This document shows positions 26,897 through 35,286 of a stretch of DNA of 64,000 nt, piece by piece. Numbering within the stretch: position 1 is the first letter of the stretch; every line of letters starts with the position of its first letter. Source of the DNA: Nonomuraea spiralis (GTDB lineage: Bacteria > Actinomycetota > Actinomycetes > Streptosporangiales > Streptosporangiaceae); assembly GCF_014648435.1 (NCBI RefSeq), contig NZ_BMRC01000019.1, positions 62,001-126,000 of the forward strand, in the 5' to 3' direction. The position numbers were made by a program, and so were the translations under genes. Below the pieces are notes generated by a model, which saw only the letters and a program-made list of their open reading frames with translations, did not search any database and was not told where the DNA came from.

Positions 26897-28110
26897 GACA
26901 GCTCCGGCTCCGCGGCGCTGGAGAAGACCAGTACGGAGGCCGTCAGCCCGTGCACGTGGTTGTGGCCGCCGACCGGTCCGACCTCGCCGGCGGCGAAGAA
27001 GCCCGCGACGCCGATCGGTCCCAGCGTGTCGCGCAGGGCGACCGGGTCGTGGTCGGCGGTGCCGAACATCGCCGAGCCCCGGCCGTTGCAGGAGAACAGC
27101 AGCGCGCCGTCCACTTTGCCCAGTTCCTCGCGGTGGGCGTCGAGCAGGTCGTACAGGTCCTCGTCGGCGGTGGCCGCGTCCCTGACCTGGAACCGCACGG
27201 TACGGCCGATCTCCACGATGTCCCCGATGGCCACGGCCTCGCGTTCGGGGTCGATGCCGATGACGCCTCTGATGAGGAAATCACCGCGTTCGTGGCGTTC
27301 GGCGTACTCGTCCATGGCGACGCCGATCTGGAGCCCGGCGGCGACCAGTTCGCGGTCGTCCTCGTCCAGCTCGCTGACGATGTCCTCCAGCCGGGCGAGC
27401 GCGGGCTGCCCGGCCAGTTCGAGCAGCAGGTTCTCCTCCGAGGCCGTCACCACCATGCTGGGCCCGATCGGGCGGCAGCCCTGGCTGACCACCGTACTGA
27501 TCTTGATCGGCCCGCTGAGCAGGACGCCGATCGCGCCCTCGGTGTAGATCTTGCCGTCCGCGAACAGCCGTACGGACCCTCTGCCCTGAAGCCCGTTGGC
27601 CAGGCCGCCGATCAGCGGCAGGTCGCCCAGCACGTCGACCGAACGCTCCACGAACGCGTCGGTCGGAAACGTGTACGGATCGGCCAGCAGGATCGCCACA
27701 TGGTCGTCCCCGGTGCGCTCGGGCAGCCCGACGACCACGAACCGGTCCTCGGCCGTCAGCGTCTCCAGCGCGAACGTGGTGAGCCTGGCCCCCTCCAGGG
27801 TGGCGGCCCACGCGCTCACAGCGGGCGTCAGCTCGACCCCCTGCCCGTCGCCGATCACACCGGTGGCGCTGCATCCGATCACATGCGCCCCGGGCGCCAG
27901 CGTCATCGCGGCCTGGCCCGCCCTGGCGACGTCCTCGGGATCCTCGCCGCAGATGAAGAAGCAGACCAGGTCGGCTTGGCCGCTGAGCCTCGACAGTGCC
28001 TGACCGACGGCGTTCTCCGCGGCCTCCACCAGGTCGGACCCCACCGCGAGGCCGTCGGCGAAGCGGCTTGTCAGCAAGGCCACGCGTCTCGCCTCCCTCG
28101 ACATGTCCAT
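26893..28110 (-). CDS. FIST N/FIST C sensory-domain protein
   Basis: A 405-residue soluble protein of FIST_N plus FIST_C domains, a ligand-binding module proposed to sense small molecules such as amino acids. Visible landmarks are ADLVCFFICGEDPEDVARAG, HVIGCSATGVIGDGQGVE, LPLIGGLANGLQGRGSV and the C-terminal GALLFSCNGRGSAMFG. It starts at ATG 28110 behind AAGGAAC and overlaps the ROK kinase gene, so sensor and kinase are made together. No effector domain is attached, so its output is unknown. Confidence 0.9.
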   Translation of the reverse strand: MDMSREARRVALLTSRFADGLAVGSDLVEAAENAVGQALSRLSGQADLVCFFICGEDPEDVARAGQAAMTLAPGAHVIGCSATGVIGDGQGVELTPAVSAWAATLEGARLTTFALETLTAEDRFVVVGLPERTGDDHVAILLADPYTFPTDAFVERSVDVLGDLPLIGGLANGLQGRGSVRLFADGKIYTEGAIGVLLSGPIKISTVVSQGCRPIGPSMVVTASEENLLLELAGQPALARLEDIVSELDEDDRELVAAGLQIGVAMDEYAERHERGDFLIRGVIGIDPEREAVAIGDIVEIGRTVRFQVRDAATADEDLYDLLDAHREELGKVDGALLFSCNGRGSAMFGTADHDPVALRDTLGPIGVAGFFAAGEVGPVGGHNHVHGLTASVLVFSSAAEPELS

Positions 28111-28246
28111 GTTCCTTAGGCCCGATTCTCCCCACTAAAGGGACAAGCACGCGCACGAACCGTCACGCAATAGGTCAAGATCCGAAATCTCCGCCAGATG
28201 CGAAACTCTCTGCCGCATTTTGCGCAGGGGACGTAGTCTCGATCCC

Positions 28247-29638
28247 GTGCATCAGCCACGTATTCTCCGCGAGTTGCGAGAGAGCGGCCACGTTCATCGC
28301 ACCGTCAAGGCCGAGGTCCGGGAAAACCTGCTGGTCAGGTTGCGGGCCGGCGAGCCCCGGTTCCCCGGCATAGTGGGCTTCGACGACACCGTTCTGCCAC
28401 ACCTGGAGCGGGCGCTGCTCGCCGGGCACGACCTCGTCCTGCTCGGCGAGCGCGGGCAGGGCAAGACGCGGCTCATCCGCACGATCACCGGCCTGCTCGA
28501 CGAGTGGACCCCGGTGGTCGAGGGCTGCGAGATCAACGACCACCCGTACGCACCCGCCTGCACGCGCTGCAAGACGCTGGCGCGGGAGCTGGGCGACGAG
28601 CTGCCGGTGGCGTGGAAGCATCGCGACGAACGTTACGGCGAGAAGCTCGCCACTCCCGACACCTCTGTCGGCGACCTCATCGGCGACGTCGACCCCATCA
28701 AGATCGCCGAGGGACGCACCCTCGGCGACCCCGAGACCGTCCACTACGGCCTGGTCCCCCGCACCAACCGTGGCGTCTTCTCCGTCAACGAGCTGCCCGA
28801 CCTGGCCGAACGCATCCAGGTCTCGCTGCTCAACGTGCTGGAGGAACGCGACATCCAGGTGCGCGGCTACAACCTGCGCCTCCCCCTCGACATCCTGCTC
28901 ATCGCCAGCGCCAACCCCGAGGACTACACCAACAGAGGCCGCATCATCACGCCGCTGAAGGACCGGTTCGGCGCCGAGATCCGCACCCACTACCCGCTGA
29001 CGGTCGAGGACGAGCTCACCCTCATCCGCCAGGAGTCGGTGCCAGACATCGGGGCCGACGTGCCGGAGCACCTGGTCGAGGTGATCGCCAGGTTCACCCG
29101 GCTGGTCCGCGAGTCCACGGCCGTGGACGCCCGTTCGGGCGTGTCGGCGCGCTTCTCCATCGCCGCCGCCGAGACGGCCGCCGCCTCCGCCGTACGCAGG
29201 TCCGCGATCAAGGGCGAGGACCAGGCCGTCACGCGCGTGTGCGACCTGGCCTGCGTGGTCCACAGCCTGCGGGGCAAGGTGGAGTTCGAGGTCAGCGAGG
29301 AGGGCAGGGAGACCGAGATCCTGGCCCACCTGCTGCGCCGGGCCACGGCCGAGACGTTCAGGAGCCGGCTGGGCGGCATGGACCTGGCCCCGTTGACCGA
29401 CAAGTTCGCCGAGGGCGCCCAGGTGGAGTCCGGCGACATGGTCGCCGCCGCCGAGCTGCTGCACCAGATCGGCCCGGTCAACGGCCTGGCCCAGGTCATG
29501 TCCAGGCTCGGCATGGGCGCCGGCGAGGAGTCCCCCGGCCACGCCGCGGCGGCCCTGGAGTTCGCGCTTGAGGGTCTTTACCTGATGCGGCGGTTGTCAA
29601 AGGAAGACCTCGACGGAGTCACGATCTACCGGACGTGA
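28247..29638 (+). CDS. MoxR/ChlI-like AAA+ ATPase
   Basis: A 463-residue AAA+ protein with Walker A GERGQGKTRLIR, Walker B and sensor region FSVNELPDLAERIQVSLLNVL, and LLIASANPEDYTNRGRI, typical of magnesium-chelatase ChlI/MoxR-type ATPases. It starts at GTG 28247, seven bases after a TAGTCT -10 hexamer (28234-28239), so it is probably leaderless. A VWA-domain protein follows one gene downstream; such AAA/VWA pairs act together in protein-complex or metal-centre assembly. The intervening secreted protein could be a client, which is inference. Confidence 0.9.
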   Translation: MHQPRILRELRESGHVHRTVKAEVRENLLVRLRAGEPRFPGIVGFDDTVLPHLERALLAGHDLVLLGERGQGKTRLIRTITGLLDEWTPVVEGCEINDHPYAPACTRCKTLARELGDELPVAWKHRDERYGEKLATPDTSVGDLIGDVDPIKIAEGRTLGDPETVHYGLVPRTNRGVFSVNELPDLAERIQVSLLNVLEERDIQVRGYNLRLPLDILLIASANPEDYTNRGRIITPLKDRFGAEIRTHYPLTVEDELTLIRQESVPDIGADVPEHLVEVIARFTRLVRESTAVDARSGVSARFSIAAAETAAASAVRRSAIKGEDQAVTRVCDLACVVHSLRGKVEFEVSEEGRETEILAHLLRRATAETFRSRLGGMDLAPLTDKFAEGAQVESGDMVAAAELLHQIGPVNGLAQVMSRLGMGAGEESPGHAAAALEFALEGLYLMRRLSKEDLDGVTIYRT

Positions 29639-29700
29639 ACAATCGGGCGGTTTCCCTCGTCGTACGTTTGGTTGTTCACGACTTCTGGGGGGAACCGCCC
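29635..29700 (+). promoter_or_regulatory. Interleaved inverted repeats (possible pseudoknot) before 29701
   Basis: GTGAACAA (29635-29642) can pair with TTGTTCAC (29672-29679), and GGGCGGTT (29645-29652) with AACCGCCC (29693-29700). The order A-B-A'-B' is that of an H-type pseudoknot. The last arm abuts ATG 29701 and flanks the GGGGGG ribosome site. Confidence 0.45.
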
Positions 29701-30447
29701 ATGCGTCTGCTCGTCCATGCCACCGCCGCCGCCCTCGTCCTGGGCGGCCTCGCGCTGCCCGCGCGGGCGGCGACCGTCACGCACGCCTACGGATACGCCT
29801 GGGCCGACGGCAAGGGCAGTCTGCGGATCGTGCCCATGAAGCCCGCCAAGGTCCGGCGCGGCGGCAACGTGCTCTACAAGCTGACCCCGGTCCCGGGGGC
29901 CAAGGAGCTCAAGCTCGACTACACCCGCGCCGCCTACAGCCGGGTGACGACCGCCTGCGGCCTGAAGGAGACCGAGGGCCGGGTCGCGCTGGACCGCGAC
30001 GGGCTGGGCCGTACGGCGTGCAAGCCGGCCCAGCTCACCGTGACCCTCCTGGAGGGCGCGGTCCCGCTGCGCGTGGAGTACCAGGACGGCAAGGCCGTCA
30101 AGGCGCAGGAGTTCCTGCTCGACGCCTGGCCGGAACCGCGTACCGCGCGCGGCACCGTCGAGCGGATCGACGACGCGACGGTCCTGTTCCGGACCGGCGG
30201 CCGGCAGGTCAAGCTGGGCTACACGTACATGACGTCCTTCTACCGGGCCACGGCCCGCTGCGGCGACCGGTGGGTGTCGGGCAGGCCGTCCGGCGTCGAC
30301 AAGCGCGGGCTCGGCACGAAGCCCTGCGAGGCGGCCGACCTCACCAAGGCGCTCAAGGGCGCCGGGCGTGCCGTCCAGGTCGAGGTCAGTTATACGCCTG
30401 ACGCGAACAGCGCCGTCGAGGTGTGGGAAGTGGCCCGGCGTCCGTAG
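29701..30447 (+). CDS. Secreted protein with an internal domain duplication
   Basis: A 248-residue exported protein. MRLLVHATAAALVLGGLALP followed by ARA|AT is a clear signal peptide. The mature part is two related halves: the first has YSRVTTACGLKETEGRVALD, then GLGRTACKPAQLTVTLL; the second has FYRATARCGDRWVSGRPSGV, then GLGTKPCEAADLTKAL. Each half carries two Cys at equivalent sites, so one disulfide per domain is expected. It sits between the AAA and VWA genes. I do not recognise the family. Confidence 0.82.
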   Translation: MRLLVHATAAALVLGGLALPARAATVTHAYGYAWADGKGSLRIVPMKPAKVRRGGNVLYKLTPVPGAKELKLDYTRAAYSRVTTACGLKETEGRVALDRDGLGRTACKPAQLTVTLLEGAVPLRVEYQDGKAVKAQEFLLDAWPEPRTARGTVERIDDATVLFRTGGRQVKLGYTYMTSFYRATARCGDRWVSGRPSGVDKRGLGTKPCEAADLTKALKGAGRAVQVEVSYTPDANSAVEVWEVARRP

Positions 30448-30481
30448 ACGGGCGGGGGCCGGTTGGGGTTAGCGTGGAAGC

Positions 30482-32452
30482 GTGATGGCCTTCCGCTACG
30501 GCGAATACCACGACGGCCCCGACCCCCTGGCCCCTCCCTATGACGTACGCGCGGCCCTCGACGAGATGGGCGACGCGATCCTGTCCGGTTCGACGCCGGT
30601 CCACGCGCTGCGCGACCTGCTCAAGCGCGGTCTGCCCGGCAGCCAGGACCGGCGGGGGCTCGACGACATGCTCCGGGAGGTCCGCAGGCGGCGCAGGGAC
30701 CTGCGCGAGCGCGGGCGGCTCGACGGCACCCTTGAGCGGGCGCGGGCCCTGCTGGACAAGGCGATCGGTCAGGAGCGGGCCGAGTTGTTCCCCGACCCGT
30801 CCGACGACGCGCGGCTGCGCGAGGCCGGGCTCGACGGGCTGCCCGAGGACACCGCGAGCGCCATCCAGGAGCTGAGCACGTACGAGTGGCGCTCGGCGGC
30901 GGCGCGGCAGACGTTCGAGGAGCTGCGCGACCTGCTGCGGCGCGAGGTGCTCGACAGCCAGTTCAGGGGGCTGCGGGACGCACTGGCCAACCCCGACCCC
31001 GAGGCCATGGAACGCGTCCGGCAGATGATGTCCGACCTGAACGACATGCTGGACAAGGACACCCGCGGCGAGCACACCCAACACGACTTCGACGCCTTCA
31101 TGGCGAAATATGGCGACCTGTTCCCGGAGAAGCCGCGCAACCTTGAGGAACTCATCGACATGCTGGCCCGCCGGGCCGCCGCGAGCCAGCGCATGCTGGC
31201 CTCGATGACCCCCCGCCAGCGCGAGGAGCTGTCCGGGCTCATCAACCAGACCCTCGACCAGGCCGGCCTGTCCGAGCAGATGCGCCGCCTCGGCGAGGCC
31301 CTCCACTCCCGCCGTCCCGACCTGGCCTGGAACGACCCCGAGCGGCTGACCGGCGACGAGCCTCTGGCCATGGGCGACGCCGTCACCGCCCTGGAGGAGC
31401 TGGCCGACCTCACCCAGCTGGAGACCGCCCTGCGCCAGGACTACCCGGGCGCGCGGCTCGACGACATCGACGAGGCCGCCGTACGCCGGGCACTCGGCCG
31501 GGCGGCCGTCGACGACCTGGAGGCGCTCAAGCGCATCGAACGGGAGCTGGAGGAGCAGGGCTACCTGCTGCGCCGCCGCGGCAAGCTGGAGCTGACCCCC
31601 AAGGCGGTCCGGCGGCTGGGCGAGACCGCGCTGCGGCGGGTGTTCTCCTCCCTCGACGCGGGCCGGCGCGGCGACCACGACCAGCACGACGCGGGTTCGG
31701 CCGGCGAGCTGACGGGCTCCACCCGGCCGTGGCGCTTCGGCGACGAGCAGCCGATCGACGTGGTCCGCACGCTGGTCAACGGCGTGCGCAGCGGCGGCCT
31801 GGCGACCACGACGCAGGGCGGGCGGGCCCGCGTACGGCTGTCCGTCGACGACTTCGAGGTCGCCGAGACCGAACGCCGCAGCGCCGCAGCGGTGTGCCTG
31901 CTGGTCGACCTGTCGTACTCGATGGCCCTGCGCGGCACGTGGGCCGCGGCCAAGCAGACCGCGCTGGCCCTCCAGGCGCTGGTGGCCTCCAAGTTCCCGC
32001 AGGACGCCGTGCAGATCATCGGCTTCTCCAACTACGCCAGGGTCCTCCAGCCCGACGAGCTGGCCGGCCTCGACTGGGACATGGTCCAGGGCACCAACCT
32101 GCACCACGCCCTCCTGATCGCGGGCCGCCACCTCGACCGCCACCCCGACTTCGAGCCGGTGGTGCTGGTGGTCACCGACGGCGAGCCGACCGCCCACCTG
32201 ATGCGCAACGGCAGGTCGGCCTTCGAGTGGCCGCCCTCGCACGAGACGCTTGAGCTGACGTTGTCCGAGGTCGACAAGATGACCCGGCGGCGGGCCACGA
32301 TCAACGTCTTCATGCTGGCGGCCGACGACCGGCTGAAGGAGTTCGTGGACGAGGTCGCCCGCAGGAACGGCGGCCGCGTCTTCTCCCCGAGCGCCGACCG
32401 GCTCGGCGAGTACGTCGTCAGCGACTTCCTCCGCCTGCGCCGCTCCCGCTGA
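30482..32452 (+). CDS. VWA-domain protein paired with the AAA+ ATPase
   Basis: A 656-residue protein with a long helical N-terminal region (about 1-450: LRRRRRDLRERGRLDGTLER and similar coiled segments) and a C-terminal von Willebrand A domain with the metal-ion site LLVDLSYSMALRGTW (DxSxS), the Thr-containing GTNLHHALLIA and VLVVTDGEPTAHL. It may start at GTG 30482, six bases after a TAGCGT hexamer and so leaderless, or at ATG 30485. Together with the ATPase at 28247 it forms a MoxR-VWA type chaperone pair. Confidence 0.9.
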   Translation: MMAFRYGEYHDGPDPLAPPYDVRAALDEMGDAILSGSTPVHALRDLLKRGLPGSQDRRGLDDMLREVRRRRRDLRERGRLDGTLERARALLDKAIGQERAELFPDPSDDARLREAGLDGLPEDTASAIQELSTYEWRSAAARQTFEELRDLLRREVLDSQFRGLRDALANPDPEAMERVRQMMSDLNDMLDKDTRGEHTQHDFDAFMAKYGDLFPEKPRNLEELIDMLARRAAASQRMLASMTPRQREELSGLINQTLDQAGLSEQMRRLGEALHSRRPDLAWNDPERLTGDEPLAMGDAVTALEELADLTQLETALRQDYPGARLDDIDEAAVRRALGRAAVDDLEALKRIERELEEQGYLLRRRGKLELTPKAVRRLGETALRRVFSSLDAGRRGDHDQHDAGSAGELTGSTRPWRFGDEQPIDVVRTLVNGVRSGGLATTTQGGRARVRLSVDDFEVAETERRSAAAVCLLVDLSYSMALRGTWAAAKQTALALQALVASKFPQDAVQIIGFSNYARVLQPDELAGLDWDMVQGTNLHHALLIAGRHLDRHPDFEPVVLVVTDGEPTAHLMRNGRSAFEWPPSHETLELTLSEVDKMTRRRATINVFMLAADDRLKEFVDEVARRNGGRVFSPSADRLGEYVVSDFLRLRRSR

Positions 32453-32460
32453 CGCCCGGA

Positions 32461-32487
32461 CGCCGGCCTGCGAGAACCAGGCCGGCG
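32461..32487 (+). terminator. Perfect hairpin after the VWA gene
   Basis: CGCCGGCCTG (32461-32470) pairs perfectly with CAGGCCGGCG (32478-32487) around seven bases, eight bases after the VWA stop, followed by TTCCC. It lies between convergent genes. Short repeats of CCGGTGGACGCGA follow (32494-32533). Confidence 0.75.
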
Positions 32488-32541
32488 TTCCCGACCGGTG
32501 GACGCGACCTGGACGCGACCGGTGGACGCGACCGGGGCCGG

Positions 32542-32964
32542 TCAGGCCTCGATCAGGCGGGCGTAGAAGTCGAGGGCGACGTCGAACCCGTCGCGGCAGT
32601 TGCGGTGGGACCGGTAGCAGGGCCGCCAGGCCGAGCTGGCCCCCACCCCCGCCCTGGCGTCGCTGAGAGCCGTGGGAACACGCTCCGGCCGGGGCAGCAG
32701 CCCGTGGCCCAGGTAACGCACCCCGGTGAGCTCGGCGTGCGCGCCGGGACCGCCGGAGACGAAACGGCCGAGCCGCCAGCCGCTCTCCTCGTCCCACACC
32801 AGCGCGTGGCCGTCGGCCAGCTTGACCGTGGCGTCACGCGGATCGCAGGGGCCTTCCCACCAGTCGGCCACCTCGGCTCCGAGCAGGTCGACGACGCGCT
32901 CCACATAGCCCACCGGCTGTTGCAGCCACTCGTCGGTGTACGGCTCGACGTGCCTGATGGCCAC
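32542..32964 (-). CDS. DUF6292-like protein
   Basis: A 140-residue soluble protein from GTG 32964 (behind AAGGGGG) with GYVERVVDLLGAEVADWWEG, KLADGHALVWDEESGWRLG and GVRYLGHGLLPRPERV. The LVWDEESGWRLG core with following PxxVP resembles DUF6292 proteins of actinomycetes, a family with no assigned function, often near regulatory or conservon-like genes. A longer open frame upstream lacks a ribosome site. The gene is divergent from a tiny membrane-protein gene at 33104. Confidence 0.72.
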   Translation of the reverse strand: MAIRHVEPYTDEWLQQPVGYVERVVDLLGAEVADWWEGPCDPRDATVKLADGHALVWDEESGWRLGRFVSGGPGAHAELTGVRYLGHGLLPRPERVPTALSDARAGVGASSAWRPCYRSHRNCRDGFDVALDFYARLIEA

Positions 32965-33103
32965 GTACGGCACCCCCTTGTGCCCTAAGGGTAAGAAAAA
33001 AGCGACGGTTCCCAACCATACCCGTGGCGAACTTATTCCGTTGCACGTCCGTCTAGTCATTACGGACGATATTCACGTCCAACACGGGGAAGGAGGAGAG
33101 CCC

Positions 33104-33229
33104 ATGATTGCCACGATCCTGTTGATCATCCTGATGGCCGTCGCGGTGGCGGCCACGGAGCTCATCATGCGTTGCTCCTCGAAGGTTAAAGAGAGTGTCG
33201 AACCGCCGACCGAGATCGTCGGGGACTAG
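33104..33229 (+). CDS. 41-residue membrane microprotein
   Basis: A tiny protein with one membrane segment, MIATILLIILMAVAVAATEL, and a hydrophilic tail RCSSKVKESVEPP. A near-perfect AAGGAGGAGAG ribosome site stands seven bases before ATG 33104, the strongest in this part of the window. The next gene starts 11 bases after its stop. The promoter region holds a GTCCGT/ACGGAC inverted repeat (33047-33067). The function is unknown. Confidence 0.72.
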   Translation: MIATILLIILMAVAVAATELIMRCSSKVKESVEPPTEIVGD

Positions 33230-33239
33230 TCTCAGGCGC

Positions 33240-33671
33240 ATGTCCCTGCTTCTCTGGCTGCACATCGGCTTCGCCATCTTCACGATCGGCCCGCTGACCG
33301 CCGCGACGATGGCGGCTCCCCGGGCCATCCGCAACAAGAACGTGCCCGTTCTGCGGAACATCCAGCGCACGACGCGGATCTACGGCCTCGCCTGTCTGGG
33401 GGTGCTGGTGTTCGGGGTGGCCGTGGGCATCGCCGTCGGGAACGGCGTGCTCGGCCTGTGGTACATGACGGCGTCGATGACGCTGTTCATCGTGGCGATC
33501 GTGTTGCTGGTCATCATCGACCGCGACCTGCGCACCGCCGTCCGCGTCCTTGAGAGCGAGGACGCGGGCGACGACGCGCAGGTGCAGCTCGGCCGGATCG
33601 CGGCGATCAGCGGCCTGCTGGCCGTGATCTGGCTGGTGATCCTCTTCCTGATGGTGGTCCCGACGCCTTAG
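33240..33671 (+). CDS. DUF2269-like four-helix membrane protein
   Basis: A 143-residue integral membrane protein with about four spans (LLLWLHIGFAIFTIGPLTA, then IYGLACLGVLVFGVAVGIA, VLGLWYMTASMTLFIVAIV and ISGLLAVIWLVILFLMVV). The LHIGFAIFTIGP opening resembles DUF2269 proteins. ATG 33240 stands seven bases after TAGTCT (33227-33232), which overlaps the stop of the upstream gene, so it may have a leaderless transcript of its own. Its stop overlaps the metB stop by four bases in convergent orientation. Confidence 0.8.
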   Translation: MSLLLWLHIGFAIFTIGPLTAATMAAPRAIRNKNVPVLRNIQRTTRIYGLACLGVLVFGVAVGIAVGNGVLGLWYMTASMTLFIVAIVLLVIIDRDLRTAVRVLESEDAGDDAQVQLGRIAAISGLLAVIWLVILFLMVVPTP

Positions 33672-34807
33672 GCGAGGGCCTGCCTGAGGTCGGCGAGCAG
33701 GTCGTCGATCGTCTCGATGCCGACCGACAGCCGCACGAGGTCGCTCGGCACCTCCAGCGGCGAGCCGGCCGCCGAGGCGTGCGTCATCCTGCCGGGGTGC
33801 TCGATCAGCGACTCGACGCCGCCCAGCGACTCGCCGAGCGTGAACAGCTTGGCCCGGTCGCACACCTGCACGGCCTCCGCCTCGCCGCCCGCGACGCGGA
33901 AGGACACCATGCCGCCGAAGCGCCGCATCTGCTTGCCGGCCACCTCGTGGCCGGCGTGCTCGGACAGGCCCGGGTAGAGCACCTGGGTCACGCGCGGGTG
34001 CGCGAGCAGCAGGTCGACAACGCGTTCGGCGTTGTCGCAGTGGCGGTCCATGCGCACGCCGAGGGTCTTGAGACCGCGCAGCGTCAGCCAGGCGTCGAAC
34101 GGCCCGGCCACCGCGCCCATCGCGTTCTGGTGGTAGGCCAGCTCGTCGCCGAGGTCCTTGTCGCCCGCGACCAGCGCGCCGCCGACGACGTCGGAGTGGC
34201 CGCCGATGTACTTGGTCGTGGAGTGCACGACCACGTCGGCCCCGAGCGCGAGCGGCTGCTGCAGGTACGGCGAGGCGAAGGTGTTGTCCACGACCAGCAG
34301 CGCGCCGCTCTCGTGGGCCAGCTCGGCCAGGGCGGCGATGTCGGCGATGCCGAGCAGCGGGTTGGTCGGCGTCTCGACCCAGACGATCTTCGTCTTCTGC
34401 GTCATGGCGGAGGCCACCGCGTCGAGGTCGTGCAGCGGGACCGGGTCGTAGTGCAGGCCCCAGCGCTCGTGCACCTTGGCGAACAGCCGGTACGTGCCGC
34501 CGTAGGCGTCGTTGGGGATGATCACGTGGTCCTGCGGCTTGCACACCGTACGCAGCAGGGTGTCCTCGGCGGCCAGGCCCGAGGCGAAGGCCAGCCCGCG
34601 CGCGCCGCCCTCCACGGCGGCCAGCGCCTCTTCCAGCGCCGTCCTCGTGGGGTTGGCCGAGCGGCTGTACTCATATCCCGAACGCAGGCCGCCCACGCCG
34701 TCCTGCTTGTAGGTGGACGTGGCGTAGATCGGCGGAACGACCGCGCCGGTCAGCGGGTCGGGCTCCTGACCTGCGTGAATCGCCAGGGTCTCAAAACCGT
34801 TGGTCAT
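33668..34807 (-). CDS. metB: Cystathionine gamma-synthase/lyase
   Basis: A 379-residue PLP enzyme of the Cys/Met-metabolism family. The Schiff-base Lys199 is in DVVVHSTTKYIGGHSDVVGG; SANPTRTALEEALAAVEGG and YEYSRSANPTR are the phosphate- and substrate-binding landmarks. It makes or breaks cystathionine in the transsulfuration route; the CBS gene lies in the same region, as in M. tuberculosis (Rv1077/Rv1079), so gamma-synthase or gamma-lyase activity are both possible. A long hairpin (34829-34864) lies just upstream of ATG 34807. Confidence 0.93.
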   Translation of the reverse strand: MTNGFETLAIHAGQEPDPLTGAVVPPIYATSTYKQDGVGGLRSGYEYSRSANPTRTALEEALAAVEGGARGLAFASGLAAEDTLLRTVCKPQDHVIIPNDAYGGTYRLFAKVHERWGLHYDPVPLHDLDAVASAMTQKTKIVWVETPTNPLLGIADIAALAELAHESGALLVVDNTFASPYLQQPLALGADVVVHSTTKYIGGHSDVVGGALVAGDKDLGDELAYHQNAMGAVAGPFDAWLTLRGLKTLGVRMDRHCDNAERVVDLLLAHPRVTQVLYPGLSEHAGHEVAGKQMRRFGGMVSFRVAGGEAEAVQVCDRAKLFTLGESLGGVESLIEHPGRMTHASAAGSPLEVPSDLVRLSVGIETIDDLLADLRQALA

Positions 34808-34828
34808 ATGCCCCACGTTAACGGAAAG

Positions 34829-34864
34829 CGGCCCGCGATCCGTTCCCCAACGGACCGCGGGCCG
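34829..34864. terminator. 16-base-pair hairpin upstream of metB
   Basis: CGGCCCGCGATCCGTT (34829-34844) pairs with AACGGACCGCGGGCCG (34849-34864) with one mismatch and a CCCC loop. It can terminate the small gene 34939-35148 and might also act as an attenuator, since it ends only 22 bases from the metB ATG. Confidence 0.65.
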
Positions 34865-34938
34865 AAGGCGGGGCCGTCCCCCGACTGCGCCCGCCCCGGG
34901 CCCGCACGCCATGCCGCGCGGGCCACGTTCACGAAGGC

Positions 34939-35148
34939 TCAGGCTGCCCTGGGCGTGCTCGCCGTCCCGGCCGGGACGGCCGGAGCGGGCGCGGCGCTGA
35001 GCCGTACGACCTCCACGTCGATGTGGCGGCCACTGCCGCCCTCCGCGTCCTCCCCGTTGATACGGGAGAGCAGCACCGGGTCGGCAAGCGCGAGCAGCGC
35101 CGTGACGACCAGTCCCAACCCCAGCAGAACGAACCCGATGACAACCAT
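34939..35148 (-). CDS. Small single-pass membrane protein
   Basis: A 69-residue protein from ATG 35148 (behind GGAAGGGGGACAGGAC). It has one membrane segment, VVIGFVLLGLGLVVTALLALA (about 2-22), followed by a soluble tail DPVLLSRINGEDAEGGSGR and a Pro/Ala-rich end. It is divergent from the orphan histidine kinase at 35287 and could be its accessory. Family unknown. Confidence 0.65.
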   Translation of the reverse strand: MVVIGFVLLGLGLVVTALLALADPVLLSRINGEDAEGGSGRHIDVEVVRLSAAPAPAVPAGTASTPRAA

Positions 35149-35286
35149 GTCCTGTCCCCCTTCCGATGTCTCCAAGCTTCGCCGACCGGCCCCCGCCGCC
35201 ACCTCCGCTGAAGGGTTGGTCCACCGGCCGCGGGGTCGGCCGATCGGTTGATACGAGTTGTCCGACTTCCGGCCTACTCTCATGGC

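Noticed and set aside
30386..32797. An 803-residue minus-strand frame
   Set aside because: Antisense to the VWA gene and without any recognisable motif; a shadow frame.
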